Assembly: GCF_000003815.2 (NCBI RefSeq)
Contig: NC_049986.1
Coordinates: forward strand, 13,029,876 to 13,089,875
Source: Branchiostoma floridae
Lineage: Eukaryota > Chordata > Leptocardii > Amphioxiformes > Branchiostomatidae
Reading direction: 5' to 3'
DNA: 60,000 nucleotides
Shown here: positions 24,301-34,705 of the stretch, piece after piece
How positions within the stretch are numbered: position 1 is the first letter of the stretch
How the letters are laid out: every line of letters begins with the position of its first letter
Made by a program: the position numbers and the translations under genes
The notes under the pieces: generated by a model
The model's database searches: none
What the model was told of the DNA's origin: nothing
The model's input: the letters and a program-made list of their open reading frames with translations, nothing else

Positions 24301-26545
24301 TCAAACACTACAGTAGTACAGACTATAAAGATTCTGTTGCAAATATCTCAATGAATGTCGAAGTCTAGCTTTGATTTAGCTGATTGAGAGTGTGAATTGT
24401 CTGGCGTTGTGGCGAAGTAATAGTCTAGAAAGACCTGAATTAGAAAAAGATTTGAACGTACGCGGTCATATATAACAGTATGATATAGTTGCTTCTATTA
24501 CAGACATGTCAGTAACATTGAAGCATAATAGTTTTTGGCCCTTTCAAACATCGTTTCAGGCTTCGGGATGTCTCAGCCCGTCGGCCATTTGGATTTCTAT
24601 CCTAACGGTGGCAGGGACCAACCTGGGTGTAGCGACAACCTGCTGAACTCTATCTGGGACCATGGACTGTTTCATGGTGAGAAATATTCACAACTGATAC
24701 TAGTCCTGACACAGACAACAGTGCTAAATGCCCTCAAAGTATTCCCATATTGAATCGTCTGGACAAGAAGAAAAAAACACCCAGTATAAACCTCGTCTAG
24801 ACGCATTTTTTCGTCAGGGTATCGTCGTTCACATTGTCAAGAACTAGTAGTATTTTTGCAAGATTTTACTTATCACATTCTAATACTTAAACATATTGAA
24901 GTGTAAAAAGAGGCCAAATGAGTATCCAAGCCCCTACTACTGGCATATTATTTTATCTTTTATACAGCAAGGGGAATAGAAAAGCTCCTTTTAACCTACT
25001 CGATACCAGAAAACATCGGCCCCCTAATAAAGTTGTAACTTCATCGTCTGCATCTAAAATCTTTATAGGAGGGAAAAACTTTGTGACCTGTAACCATAAG
25101 CGTGCCCACCGCCTGTTTGTGGAGTCCATCCGCTCTGCCTGTCCGTGGCGTGCCTACCCGTGCCCGGGGAGGGAAGAGTATCTGCGCGGGGACTGTCTCT
25201 CGTGCGGCCCGACGGGCTGCTACAAGATGGGGTACGACGCCGTCGAAAAAACGCTCCCTAGCGGAACTGAGCTGCTCAAGTTGTACCTCACGACGGAAGG
25301 CCAAGCACCGTACTGTCGTGAGTTGAGTTTCAATTTGCTTGCTGATTTGCAATAGTCACGTATTTTTCAGACGTCTTTAATATTTCGCCAATGCTTTTGA
25401 TGCTAGGTTTGTAAAGGTTTTTTTTTTTAGTTTAACATGTAGATGTTGTTTGAATAGTGATGATATACTACGTTCTATTTACCCAGACCGAAAGGAGTAC
25501 AGAGTTGAAATAATCCTGTCAACCCAAGGAAGACGGACCTCTATCAGCGGCCTCAGTATCACACTACGCGGCAGCCAGGGTGTTTCTCCTGAGTTAAAAC
25601 TAATAAGGTATCACGAAAGAACAAGTTTAAGTTTAAATGATCCTGCTTGTGACAAAACGGTGTTCAAATGCAACTAAGTTTTCCATTATGGGAGCGAGTT
25701 GATTTTGTGATGTTTAGTTTAAATGGTCCATGTTGCATCGATTGTACTTTTAGTTAGGCTTTACGGGTAGTTTCTTTTTTAGGTTTGGCTGACCACAGAT
25801 ATCAAATATAACTTACCAGGTCGAGAAGTAGATATGCCGGTACCACATTATTATGGTATTTCACGTATGTAACAACATCAACGATAGGAGATATACATCT
25901 AGATACGATGATTATGAGTTGTCAACATTTATTCCCAGTAGATCCAAGCCCCTGTCCCCGGGGGGTAGTTACGTGTGGGTGGTGGGTACGCCCCAGGACC
26001 CGGGGTTCCTACAGAGTGTGGACCTGCGGTGGGAGGACGACAGAGTGTGGTACATCCCCTCCTCCTGGTGGGCCGCGCGCAGAACCGCTACGTTACAGCT
26101 GGACAGAGTTGTGGTAGACACTGCTGGGGCCCGGACAGTCGACAGGTATGAAACTACACTGATCACATGTACATGTGTTTTCACACTGTTGATTCTTCTA
26201 GGTAGGGTACCGGGGATCTGGATAAAATGAATTTTCCAGGCCAGTGTCAACTGTTACGTTTTTATGTGCAACGGCTTGAAGCAAAAATTTAAGTGATCCA
26301 ACAACAATATTCAATGAATAGGTAATAACAAATCAAAAATCCATACATAGATATTTACGTAAACAAATACTTCAAACACGTCTTGGCGTTTTTTTTTCTT
26401 CAGTTGTCAAACAATTTGCCACTTTTTAAAACAACATTTTTCTTTAAGGTTTGATCACTCTTGTCTCGACAGGGACGAGTTCTGCGCCTATGGCAGACCG
26501 CTGATGCCGAACAAGATACACAATATCCACTTAGGGGACTGCTGA
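21391..26545 (+). CDS. Secreted pancreatic-type triacylglycerol lipase, lipase 1 (10 exons)
   Basis: Exons: 21391-21460, 22633-22816, 23187-23400, 23829-23949, 24170-24286, 24560-24676, 25069-25317, 25487-25607, 25939-26145, 26473-26545. All junctions are GT-AG with matching phases, giving 490 aa. A signal peptide (about 1-22) precedes VCYPELDCF. The alpha/beta-hydrolase triad is Ser172 in GHSLGA, Asp199 in LDPAEPGF and His284 in CNHKRAH. The lid loop (Cys to Cys, [14 protein letters not shown]) is near full pancreatic-lipase length, so lid-regulated activity is expected. Residues 358-490 form a PLAT/C2-like domain, the colipase-binding region in vertebrates, ending GDC. The protein hydrolyses acylglycerols or phospholipids in the gut lumen or outside the cell (family knowledge). 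Assignment within PNLIP/PNLIPRP is open. A MITE fragment lies in intron 2 (22966-23027). Confidence 0.9.
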
Positions 26546-26628
26546 AAACACCTGAACGAAAATGCGGGAAGCAAGATAAAAATGGTTCATAGTGTCATAT
26601 TCTTCTACAGAGTATTTGTAATCCTAAG

Positions 26629-26634
26629 TTTATT
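26629..26634 (-). terminator. Poly(A) signal of the DPP7-like gene
   Basis: AATAAA on the minus strand, 86 bp after the DPP7-like stop and 84 bp beyond the end of the convergent lipase CDS, so the two 3' UTRs almost certainly overlap or abut. Confidence 0.55.
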
Positions 26635-26719
26635 CAGGTATCCTTATACATGTAGTGTTACGTCAACCGCTTCCAGTAATGGTCATATTGGGAAAGACCA
26701 GCATGCATAAAACTCGCCG

Positions 26720-29700
26720 TTAATTCGAAGGCCCTGCCCAAACCCGATTGGTGGCCCGGCTGATCCACTGGCCAATCAGAGCCTCCTCCTGTTGCCGTGC
26801 CCTGGTGACCGACGGAGGATCTGCAGGGTTAGTGCCCCTAAGAATGACAGAAGAAAGAAAACCATCATTCTTTTGTATCTAGTTTGGGGGAAACGTTTTG
26901 AAAGCTGATCAGCACCAAGGACAGGTTACTAAATCTATCTATGTGTGTTGTGCGCTCATTCCTCTTTGCACAACGGAAGCTGTAGTTTCTGTGGTATCAA
27001 AATAGCGAAAATATTGAGACATCGGAATCCTTACTCCGTGGAGTACATGATATCTCATGTGGAGTATATGATATTTCATGTGGAGTATATGATATTTCAT
27101 GTGGAGTATATGATATTTCATGTGGAGTGATATGATATGATATGTCATGGACTGTGTGCCGTCACGAAACTGTTTGCTTGCGCCTTGTCCTCCCCAAATA
27201 TGATATTTTACATGCCATAAGTGAACACTACAAAGACAGATAAGCATGACACACCTGAGGTCCAGGTGATGGGCTCCTCCCTCTATTGTTATGGCGACAA
27301 GGGAAGAGGACACGTTAGTCAGGACCCCGCCCCGCCGCCATGGGTCAAGGTCACCGTTGGAGAAGATGATGTTACTCGACGACAAAATATCTGTAAACCA
27401 AATCAACGTTATACATTTCTGTGAGCTAAACATAGAAGAATATAATATGTAAAGACAAGTGTTGGATAAGTGATAGTGTTATCATTTTTATGCCAAATAA
27501 CATTTACTCAACTGGAAATGATTTTGGAAACGGTCAGATATTTCAGATTGTACCCACTATCTTTCCCAAGTAATACCAAGGAGATTTTGTCGAACAGATA
27601 TTATACCTTATGTATGAATTGATACGTAAAGGCGTGAGAGGGTTATCATAATTTGCCTAACGGTCCTTAATGAGTGTGAGTAAGGCACATGGGTGGGAAT
27701 CTTGTGATGGTGTGTAAAACCCCAGAGGAGCCCAAGGGCTGCTACAAAGTCTAAGGCATAATATTGTATCTCTGGATACAAGATTCAAGAACACAACTTC
27801 AATACGTAGTAGAGACAGGCCTAGGTGTATTACTTTTGCCCCAGAACTGCACGCCCATCCACCCCGGTCTCGGCGTGACACCGTACTTGGCCCGACAGTA
27901 CTCCGTCCGGGCCTCCGCCGTGTAGTTGTCCGGTGGGAACATGTCCGTCATGTTGTTGGTACTCTCTAGCAGGCTCACCTCCGTGCATGCCTGAAGAAAA
28001 ACAAATCTTACTTGTTACTCTCTATCACTATAATGATCCATATCTTGTAAACTCAATAGACTATCGACGTAGTGCTGTAGACCGACGTGGACGGTAGAAG
28101 AAGAATCTCTCTAGTGTTTCAGGTGGTCCATGTCTAAACGGCATGATTAAGCCATACTACAGCCTTACATCAGCCTAAACATCGTCGATGTATCAACGTA
28201 GTAAAGTACAAGAATGTATAATTTTGAAGCAAATTTGTACTGTAAGTTAATGCTCTTGGATACGGATTGGTCCTACGTAGCACACAAAATGTACGCGCCA
28301 ATTATGAACGGTTAGACTCTATTGTAACCGGCGTCCGTGTGTGATGGTGTTCTGTATTCGCACAAAGTACAGTTGAAATCTGCACACCTGATAGTCCCAT
28401 GCAGTTGAATCATCTCCCAGACCACACCCTGTAGGGTCTGCACACGCCACGAACTCGTCAAAGATGTCGAAACACTCGAGAGTCCCGTCTGTTCCGTTAT
28501 AGGCCAGTCCTGCAATGTGGATGGTGACAAGAAAGGCATAGACACATCATCACACTATTTATAGCTATGGATTTGCGAACGTTTTTCCAGAACAATTTGA
28601 ACTTAAAGCTATGATATTGTAATACTACTGATATCTGTTAATGCCTCATATCTTGCTACTAAAGATTGGAATAAAGTTAACAATACTATGCGTGTAATAA
28701 ATCTAACTGACAAAGTGTTTTATTTTCGCTTGTTAACCCTACCTGCTGCCTTTGACAGTCCCTTCAGTAGGTCGCTGCTGTTTAAGATCAAACCACAAGC
28801 TACCTATTATGGTAAAATAAGAAAGATTATCATACTTAATCATTTGTTTGATACACAAGAGCTACAATGCACTGTCATGTGCAACAATGATTAAGAAAAC
28901 AAAACATTTACTTTACAGAGTAGAAAGACTGAAAGTGAAACACAGTTCTTATATAGACTTGCACGTCACTATAAAATCTTGACAGAGTGTACAAAGTCGG
29001 AACTCTTACGTTGACAGGGTTGGCTGGTAGCTTTGCCTCAAAATCTGTAGGGTAGGGGTAGTCCAACATGGCCAGGGTGGTGAAGGAGTTCCGGACCCAG
29101 CCGTACAGGTGAGACAGGTCCTTCTTGTCTGTTAGCGGCGAGCACAACTGGAACCGATCCGAGATCTCCTTCAGACCTGGGGATCAATATGATAAGAATC
29201 CAGATTAAGTGGTAAAGTAGAATTAAGATTTATAGGGAGAAAATTCAATAGTTCTAGATCTGTGTAAGTGGTTATGTCAAACAGAACATAAAACTTAAAG
29301 GTGGTAATAATGATAGCTTTGTTGTTGTGCAGAGGTGCCATGTGTCTACAAACACTACTTCAGAAAGGGCTTTGTGGACCAAAGTAGTGCCACCATACAT
29401 TATCTTTTCTTACATGAGATATATTGTATCATATCTAGCATGTTTCACTTGAGCAAGCGCACACTACTTACATCGTGCCAATATTCCGGATACAGGACAT
29501 ACAAAAGTAACGGCTTGTTTAATCGGTTCATGTAGAAAGGGATATCGTAAAAAGATAGGGTTCACTTAACAGAACATGTGATGCGTTAGTACCATATGCT
29601 GGAATCGCCGCCAGCGCTTAGNNNNNNNNNNNNNNNNNNNNNNNNNNNNNNNNNNNNNNNNNNNNNNNNNNNNNNNNNNNNNNNNNNNNNNNNNNNNNNN

Positions 29701-32638
29701 NNNNNNNNNNNNNNNNNNNNNNNNNNNNNNNNNNNNNNNNNNNNNNNNNNNNNNNNNNNNNNNNNNNNNNNNNNNNNNNNNNNNNNNNNNNNNNNNNNNN
29801 NNNNNNNNNNNNNNNNNNNNNNNNNNNNNNNNNNNNNNNNNNNNNNNNNNNNNNNNNNNNNNNNNNNNNNNNNNNNNNNNNNNNNNNNNNNNNNNNNNNN
29901 NNNNNNNNNNNNNNNNNNNNNNNNNNNNNNNNNNNNNNNNNNNNNNNNNNNNNNNNNNNNNNNNNNNNNNNNNNNNNNNNNNNNNNNNNNNNNNNNNNNN
30001 NNNNNNNNNNNNNNNNNNNNNNNNNNNNNNNNNNNNNNNNNNNNNNNNNNNNNNNNNNNNNNNNNNNNNNNNNNNNNNNNNNNNNNNNNNNNNNNNNNNN
30101 NCCTCATGTAGGCACTCAACATTCCTCCATAACTAGTGAGATATGAACATATATGTATGTCACTTGAAATACTAATAATAAGCATTTTTAAACTTTACAA
30201 AGCTCAGCAAAGCTGTAATGATAAATCTGAAAATGTTTCAAAGTAAAATTCAAAACTCTTTGAAGTACTGCCACAGTTTCGACCACAGCACGTTTGGCTT
30301 GGAATTCTAAGATCCATTTTTGACTGAGAGGACTTTCTCACCTGCCACCGAAAGTGATGATGGGACATACATCCGGGGACTTGCAGTCCAGGTGTGTCCG
30401 CAGAGCTGTCATGAGCCGAGCGTAGTCCGCCATGGCCTGTTCCACACTCAGCAGGCCGATGTTTTCCTTCGTGAAGGACTGATTCCCAAATGGCAGAGAC
30501 TCTCCATAATAGCGCTATGTCATGGTTGGAGAAGGTAGGATTTTTAGATAAGATATAGACAACATCTTGATCTAGGGGTGTATGTATTTGTAGCTGTAAA
30601 TAGGAGTTTTTTGAGTAGCAGTCGGCATAAAGGTGGACAAGTTACATGTTCAACTAAGCACCCCCCCAAAGCCCCCCCCCCCCCCCCGGGTAAGCTCTAA
30701 ATGTTATGAAGTAGATTTCTAGCGAGGTCAACGCCCATGAAGCCGGTTCTTTCAAATGCAGAGTAACCAATTAACGCCAGACCGGTTGCACGCGAGGGCC
30801 AGGGACGAATGTTTCACACCTATTGTCCGTCGATTACTAGCTGTTGAATACCGTCAATACATTACAAAGGACATCTTTGTGGGGCTTCCTTAAGTTTGCA
30901 GCATGTATTTTTATGAGCTGGTCCCTTTGAATGCTGGTTATATAGAATAGAAGGACGGACTGAATAATCAGCAAACAACACGACTTGAGTGCATAACGCA
31001 TATATTTGACAACTTACTACAGCCGTTGTACACCGGGTCATCAGAGACGTCTCTTTACCTTGTTACAAGGTACAAGCTGTAAGTTGTAGAACTACGTACT
31101 GTTTTTATTTTTGTGAATGCAAGGAAATAGCACTGAAACATAGGGTGACACGTACTAAAAGTCACAACTTTTTGGGGTGACAACATTTTTGGGGAGTGAC
31201 AAGAAGCGAAACATTTCAGTTACAAAAGTACGACCGTATAGTGATAAAAAGTAAAATATTCAACAAAGAAAACTTTTTTAAAAAGTTTAAAAAATTGCAC
31301 CACGTCAGGTTCGAACTCTGGTCCAAAAGTTACAAATCCAATCACTGGTCAACTACGCCACGAAGCCTTGAGGTTCAAGTTCACGAAAAAAATAGAACTA
31401 AAGTGACAAAGCGCGTAATAAAAGAGACGGAAATAAACTGTAAGGCCGTCATTTCAAAAAGTTTAATGGCACGAAAACTCGCTACAGTCCCGACACCTTT
31501 AGATCACCAAAGTAAACTTTTTAAACTGATATATAGAGTTGTTTGTGAGCAAGTAAAGCTCCCGCACGGTGCAAAATGACGAACAATAATGCCTGCTTGA
31601 TTTGAGNNNNNNNNNNNNNNNNNNNNNNNNNNNNNNNNNNNNNNNNNNNNNNNNNNNNNNNNNNNNNNNNNNNNNNNNNNNNNNNNNNNNNNNNNNNNNN
31701 NNNNNNAGGTACCAAGAAGATACTGATGTTCTATGATTCGCATGTTCTGCATATGCTGTGGACGGAATATTTTGTGGCTCTTTGTAGGTCAAGTTCATGA
31801 CCCTGGTCATCTTCTGCCTTGTAATTGTTTCACTGTACCAAATGTACTTTGACGATACGTGTAGAATAAAATGAACCTACGATGGAATACCAAGGTATAA
31901 AATCATAATGTCCCGTGCGCTATGCTAGATTTAAGGTAGAGTACTGTATTGCTATGGATATGTGATGAGAAAGTTGCAATAGATTTATATTCACATGTTC
32001 CGCGAAAACCAGCAGAGCTTTGAATTTCGCGGCCAGTTCCTTGACGAATCCACTGGCTTCCCAGAATGCCGTGATGGGTCCCTCATTTCCGGTGTAGAAG
32101 AATATTGGACCTTCTCTCTTCTCCCAATAGGCATCTAAAACATGGCATGTAATATAACATGTCTTGGGGCTACGTTGGCGATTCGGGAAATGAGAAAGTT
32201 AGGAATTTTCGTTCTCGTAAGGTAGAAAATGTTCCTTGAATATATCATGAATAAATCATAATATGCCTTAGGGTCTTCGACTTGGCCCCCAAACCGTGAA
32301 CTGCGAACGCCCTTCCACACAAACCTTGTTTGACAAGTAAAATTTCAGCATTGAATCTGCAGCACCAAGTTGTGTTGTGACTAATAGAGGAAACAATGGC
32401 TTGCATCGAGTATTGAGTATTTTTTTTTTATTTGTTGTGAAATGGATTAAGACTTACCTGAAACAAGAACCTTCTGCATGTACGTCTGCTGTCCATAGCT
32501 GGCAAAATTGAAGTTGTCGACGTACTGTTCGACGTAACGAACGTTGTAAGGGGTGTCAGCAGGATTCGGTGTTGAAGACGAACAGACGAAGGTAAGAGGG
32601 GCGACTAACAGGACATGCAACAGCACACGGGCAGCCAT
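26720..32638 (-). CDS. DPP7: Dipeptidyl peptidase 2 (DPP7-like), S28 serine peptidase, one region in a gap
   Basis: Exons on the minus strand: 32638-32458, 32134-31995, 30514-30342, 30132 into the gap at 30101, then 29176-29010, 28803-28743, 28509-28388, 27990-27834, 27390-27255, 26837-26720. Phases match at every visible junction. A signal peptide ([20 protein letters not shown]) precedes [17 protein letters not shown]. The triad is Ser in [11 protein letters not shown], Asp in SNGDLDPW and His in [26 protein letters not shown] and TNNMTDMFP fit DPP7 better than the related Pro-X carboxypeptidase. The enzyme removes N-terminal dipeptides ending in Pro or Ala in lysosomes, vesicles or after secretion. 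The segment after the nucleophile (about 75 residues in relatives) is missing in the 480-N gap. I chose the ATG at 32638 for its strong Kozak context and signal peptide; an in-frame upstream extension has no ATG. Confidence 0.88.
27038..27133. repeat. 21-bp tandem repeat, four and a half copies
   Basis: Units of GTGGAGTATATGATATTTCA plus one T repeat at exactly 21 bp from 27038, the first copy with two changes. The array lies in the last intron of the DPP7-like gene (27254-26838). Confidence 0.9.
27492..27570 (+). mobile_element. MITE fragment, same family as 559-702
   Basis: GCCAAATAACATTTACTCAA, then ATTTTGGAAACGGTCAGA and CCACTATCTTTCC, matching the left half of the 559-702 element with divergence. 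It lies in an intron of the DPP7-like gene. Confidence 0.6.
29622..30101. other. Assembly gap, 480 N
   Basis: Interrupts the DPP7-like gene just after the nucleophile exon. Should contain the missing exon(s). Confidence 0.95.
30660..30687. repeat. Poly-C tract
   Basis: Two C runs separated by AAAG, in an intron of the DPP7-like gene. Confidence 0.85.
31143..31371 (-). mobile_element. tRNA-derived SINE-like sequence
   Basis: On the minus strand the sequence contains TGGCGTAGTTGACC at 31360-31347, close to a pol III A box. About 30 bp further is AGAGTTCGAACCT at 31319-31307, close to a B box. The T-arm pairing is degenerate, so this is not a working tRNA. A T-rich tail with TTTAAACTTTTT follows. 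It lies inside a DPP7-like intron. A decayed SINE or tRNA pseudogene is the best reading. Confidence 0.45.
31607..31706. other. Assembly gap, 100 N
   Basis: Exactly 100 N, the usual placeholder for a gap of unknown size, in an intron of the DPP7-like gene. Confidence 0.95.
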
Positions 32639-33093
32639 CTTGTCATATGATGTTGTTTTTCCGGTGGGCACCGATGTGAGCGGATACGCGAGGCCACTAT
32701 TCTACAGTTAGTTGATCATTAACCAGATAATAAATGGTGTTGTGCGGCTCTTGTTAGTGATCTACATCGCCAAGCATTTCCAACTTGATAGGACTCAATG
32801 CAAAGGATTGGATAGGTCTACATCTAGGATGGACATTAATTCCTTCTTAGCAAATCTGGCTGATATATTAAACATTTTTATGGTGGAAGTTTGTGTGTAA
32901 CTAAGCAAGGAAACATGTATCTCAATCGAGGAAGGTCAGATTAAGGTCATAGTTGACCAGTGTTTTGAGTGCTACCGGTGCGCATGCTATCTTATAGAGG
33001 GCCTTCTTGCGGGGAGTGGCAAAGTGCAGTCTATGCAGAATTTTAATGGAATTTGGCGTGGTGCAAGTTTGGATGTAATATTTTTACATAGTA
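32639..33093. other. Upstream flank of the DPP7-like gene
   Basis: No gene is recognised. The DPP7-like promoter should lie at the left end of this stretch, but I see no clear TATA or initiator element. Confidence 0.4.
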
Positions 33094-33101
33094 CATATAC
33101 C

Positions 33102-33498
33102 TAATCTCCAAGCAGATCCTAAGGGTAGTCTCCAAGCAGACCCTACGTTATAGATAGCATCAAAGCTGGCAAAGGAGCCGGCCAAAGGAAGATAGCCGGC
33201 CAAAGGGAGTCAAACAGGCACCGGAGGTCTGCCTGCACTGAAACAGGAAGGAGCGTTTCTATTCAACAATGGTGCCGGCCGAGTATTACCTTTGCCAGCT
33301 TTGATCTCTAAGGCACCGTAGGGTCTGCTTCTAGACTACCTAAGGGAGCCTAAGATCATATCAAAAGCTGACAGATGAGAGAAGCCGGCATCATGAGGAG
33401 TTTAATATATAATACCGGAGCACACTCCTAGGCTGGCTTCACTCCTCTGGCAGCTTTTGATACTATCTTATGCTACCGTAAGATCTGCTTGGAGATTA
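33102..33498. mobile_element. hAT-like MITE A, with MITE B nested inside
   Basis: Terminal inverted repeats TAATCTCCAAGCAGATC (left) and GATCTGCTTGGAGATTA (right). An exact 8-bp target duplication CATATACC sits at 33094-33101 and 33499-33506. Subterminal GATA-TCAAAAGCTG and CAGCTTTTGATAC segments extend the palindrome. The 8-bp duplication points to the hAT superfamily. It is non-autonomous. Confidence 0.85.
33126..33338. mobile_element. hAT-like MITE B, nested in MITE A
   Basis: Terminal inverted repeats TAGTCTCCAAGCAGACCC and GGGTCTGCTTCTAGACTA, 213 bp. An exact 8-bp duplication CCTAAGGG sits at 33118-33125 and 33339-33346. The ends and subterminal AAAGCTGGC motif are related to MITE A, so an element inserted into a relative. 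Confidence 0.85.
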
Positions 33499-33519
33499 CA
33501 TATACCAATAAATCGATTC

Positions 33520-33657
33520 TAATGTCCAAGCAGATCCTATGGTAGCCTAAGATAGTATCAAAAATTCCGGTGGCCAAACACACTCCTAGGCCGGCTTCAC
33601 TGCTCTGGCAGCTTTTGATACTCTTTTAGGCTACTGTAGGATCTGCTTGGAGATTAG
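33520..33657. mobile_element. hAT-like MITE C
   Basis: Ends TAATGTCCAAGCAGATCC and GGATCTGCTTGGAGATTA. The interior is a shorter version of MITE A, with the shared CACTCCTAGGC and GGCAGCTTTTGATAC. An imperfect 8-bp duplication (ATCGATTC and ATCGCTTC, 7/8) flanks it. Confidence 0.75.
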
Positions 33658-34705
33658 ATCGCTTCATAATACTAGTATGTTTCCACATACGCAGTAGTCA
33701 AGACACACACATAACACACGCTCGAGAGTCATGATCACATCGCTTATGATCGCTTATGATTGATGTATTGTCAAAAAAAGACTTCGTATCACATTAACGA
33801 GTGACTAATTTACCTGACAAAAAAAAAAACATTATGTCGGAGTAATTACATACAGTGTTTTAACAGAACATCTTGCTACATCACAAAGAGTAGATAATGA
33901 GTGGTGGAGCCACACTAAGAGCTACGTAACATTACGCCAAATAGCAGTTACTGAAGCAACTGGATACGATTTTGGAAACAGTCGGACGTTTCAGACAACC
34001 ATGCAGTGTCTTTTGTCAGTGACACTACGTAACGTTACATTCCAATATTTCGAATAGTAAAAATAACAAGGACAAGCCAGTATCGCTATCCAGTGGAACC
34101 GCTTATGTCTCTTTCTCTTGTTCCATTAGAATATTCAACACTAGGAAGAACTATAGTCACATAGTTTTGTTGATTGTCTGGGTCTAGCGCCCCAGATACA
34201 TCATTCATCTAATATCTGCCACGGTATACCGGCAGTTATATACATATCACATCCATAATCATCTACTCACATTTCTTCATCAGTGTGCCCCAGTTTTCTT
34301 GAAAAAAAAAAAAACCGATTCCCTAAAAGTACCATTCAGGAGTTTTCTAAATCAAACGATTGTCAAGACTACTTCCATCTACTACCACCTAGGTCTAAGT
34401 TTGGTGGAAGAAACTTTGAAATCAGTAAGCTGCGCCAGTACATAAATGAAACGCAGATTTAGGAAGTGTTGGATGCTACCCAGTCTAATATCGAGTGTTT
34501 ACGATTACATCACAAGAAATACAGCACAGCTAGAAATTTACAGAATCGCAGAAAAAATATTTCCTTAAAAAGCAAGTCATCACACAACTACTAGCATGTG
34601 AACATTTTTTTCTAAATGACCACCAATGAGAAGCGATTTCAGCTTCTCGTGAACAAGCAAAGGGTTAAAACCAACAATCTATACCCTCTTTAATAATGAA
34701 GTTCT
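33658..34705. other. Spacer before LRR-Ig gene 1, with a small MITE
   Basis: No gene is recognised. It contains the 94-bp MITE-family copy at 33931-34024. The remainder includes the 3' UTR region of LRR-Ig gene 1, with no clear AATAAA close to the stop. Confidence 0.4.
33931..34024 (+). mobile_element. Short MITE-family copy flanked by a 9-bp direct repeat
   Basis: Starts ATTACGCCAAATAGCAGTTA, continues with ATTTTGGAAACAGTCGGACG and ends TTTTGTCAGTGACA, all matching the family of 559-702. CTACGTAAC is repeated at 33922-33930 and 34025-34033, a possible target duplication. Confidence 0.6.

Noticed and set aside
27038-27133. CRISPR-like repeat array
   Set aside because: The repeats are contiguous without spacers, and the genome is eukaryotic. 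It is a simple tandem repeat.
29598-29621. Sequence just after the gap that could read ALAAIPAY, reminiscent of the DPP7 segment after the nucleophile
   Set aside because: It is preceded by an in-frame TAA, the following donor is poor, and the next expected segment is not found before 29176. Left unassigned.
31196-31579. A 127-codon frame rich in Lys near the SINE-like sequence
   Set aside because: It crosses the tRNA-like region and A/T-rich tails in an intron; there is no protein family likeness.
32639-32671. An upstream extension of the DPP7-like protein (11 codons)
   Set aside because: It begins with GTG rather than ATG; the ATG at 32638 has strong context and starts a good signal peptide.
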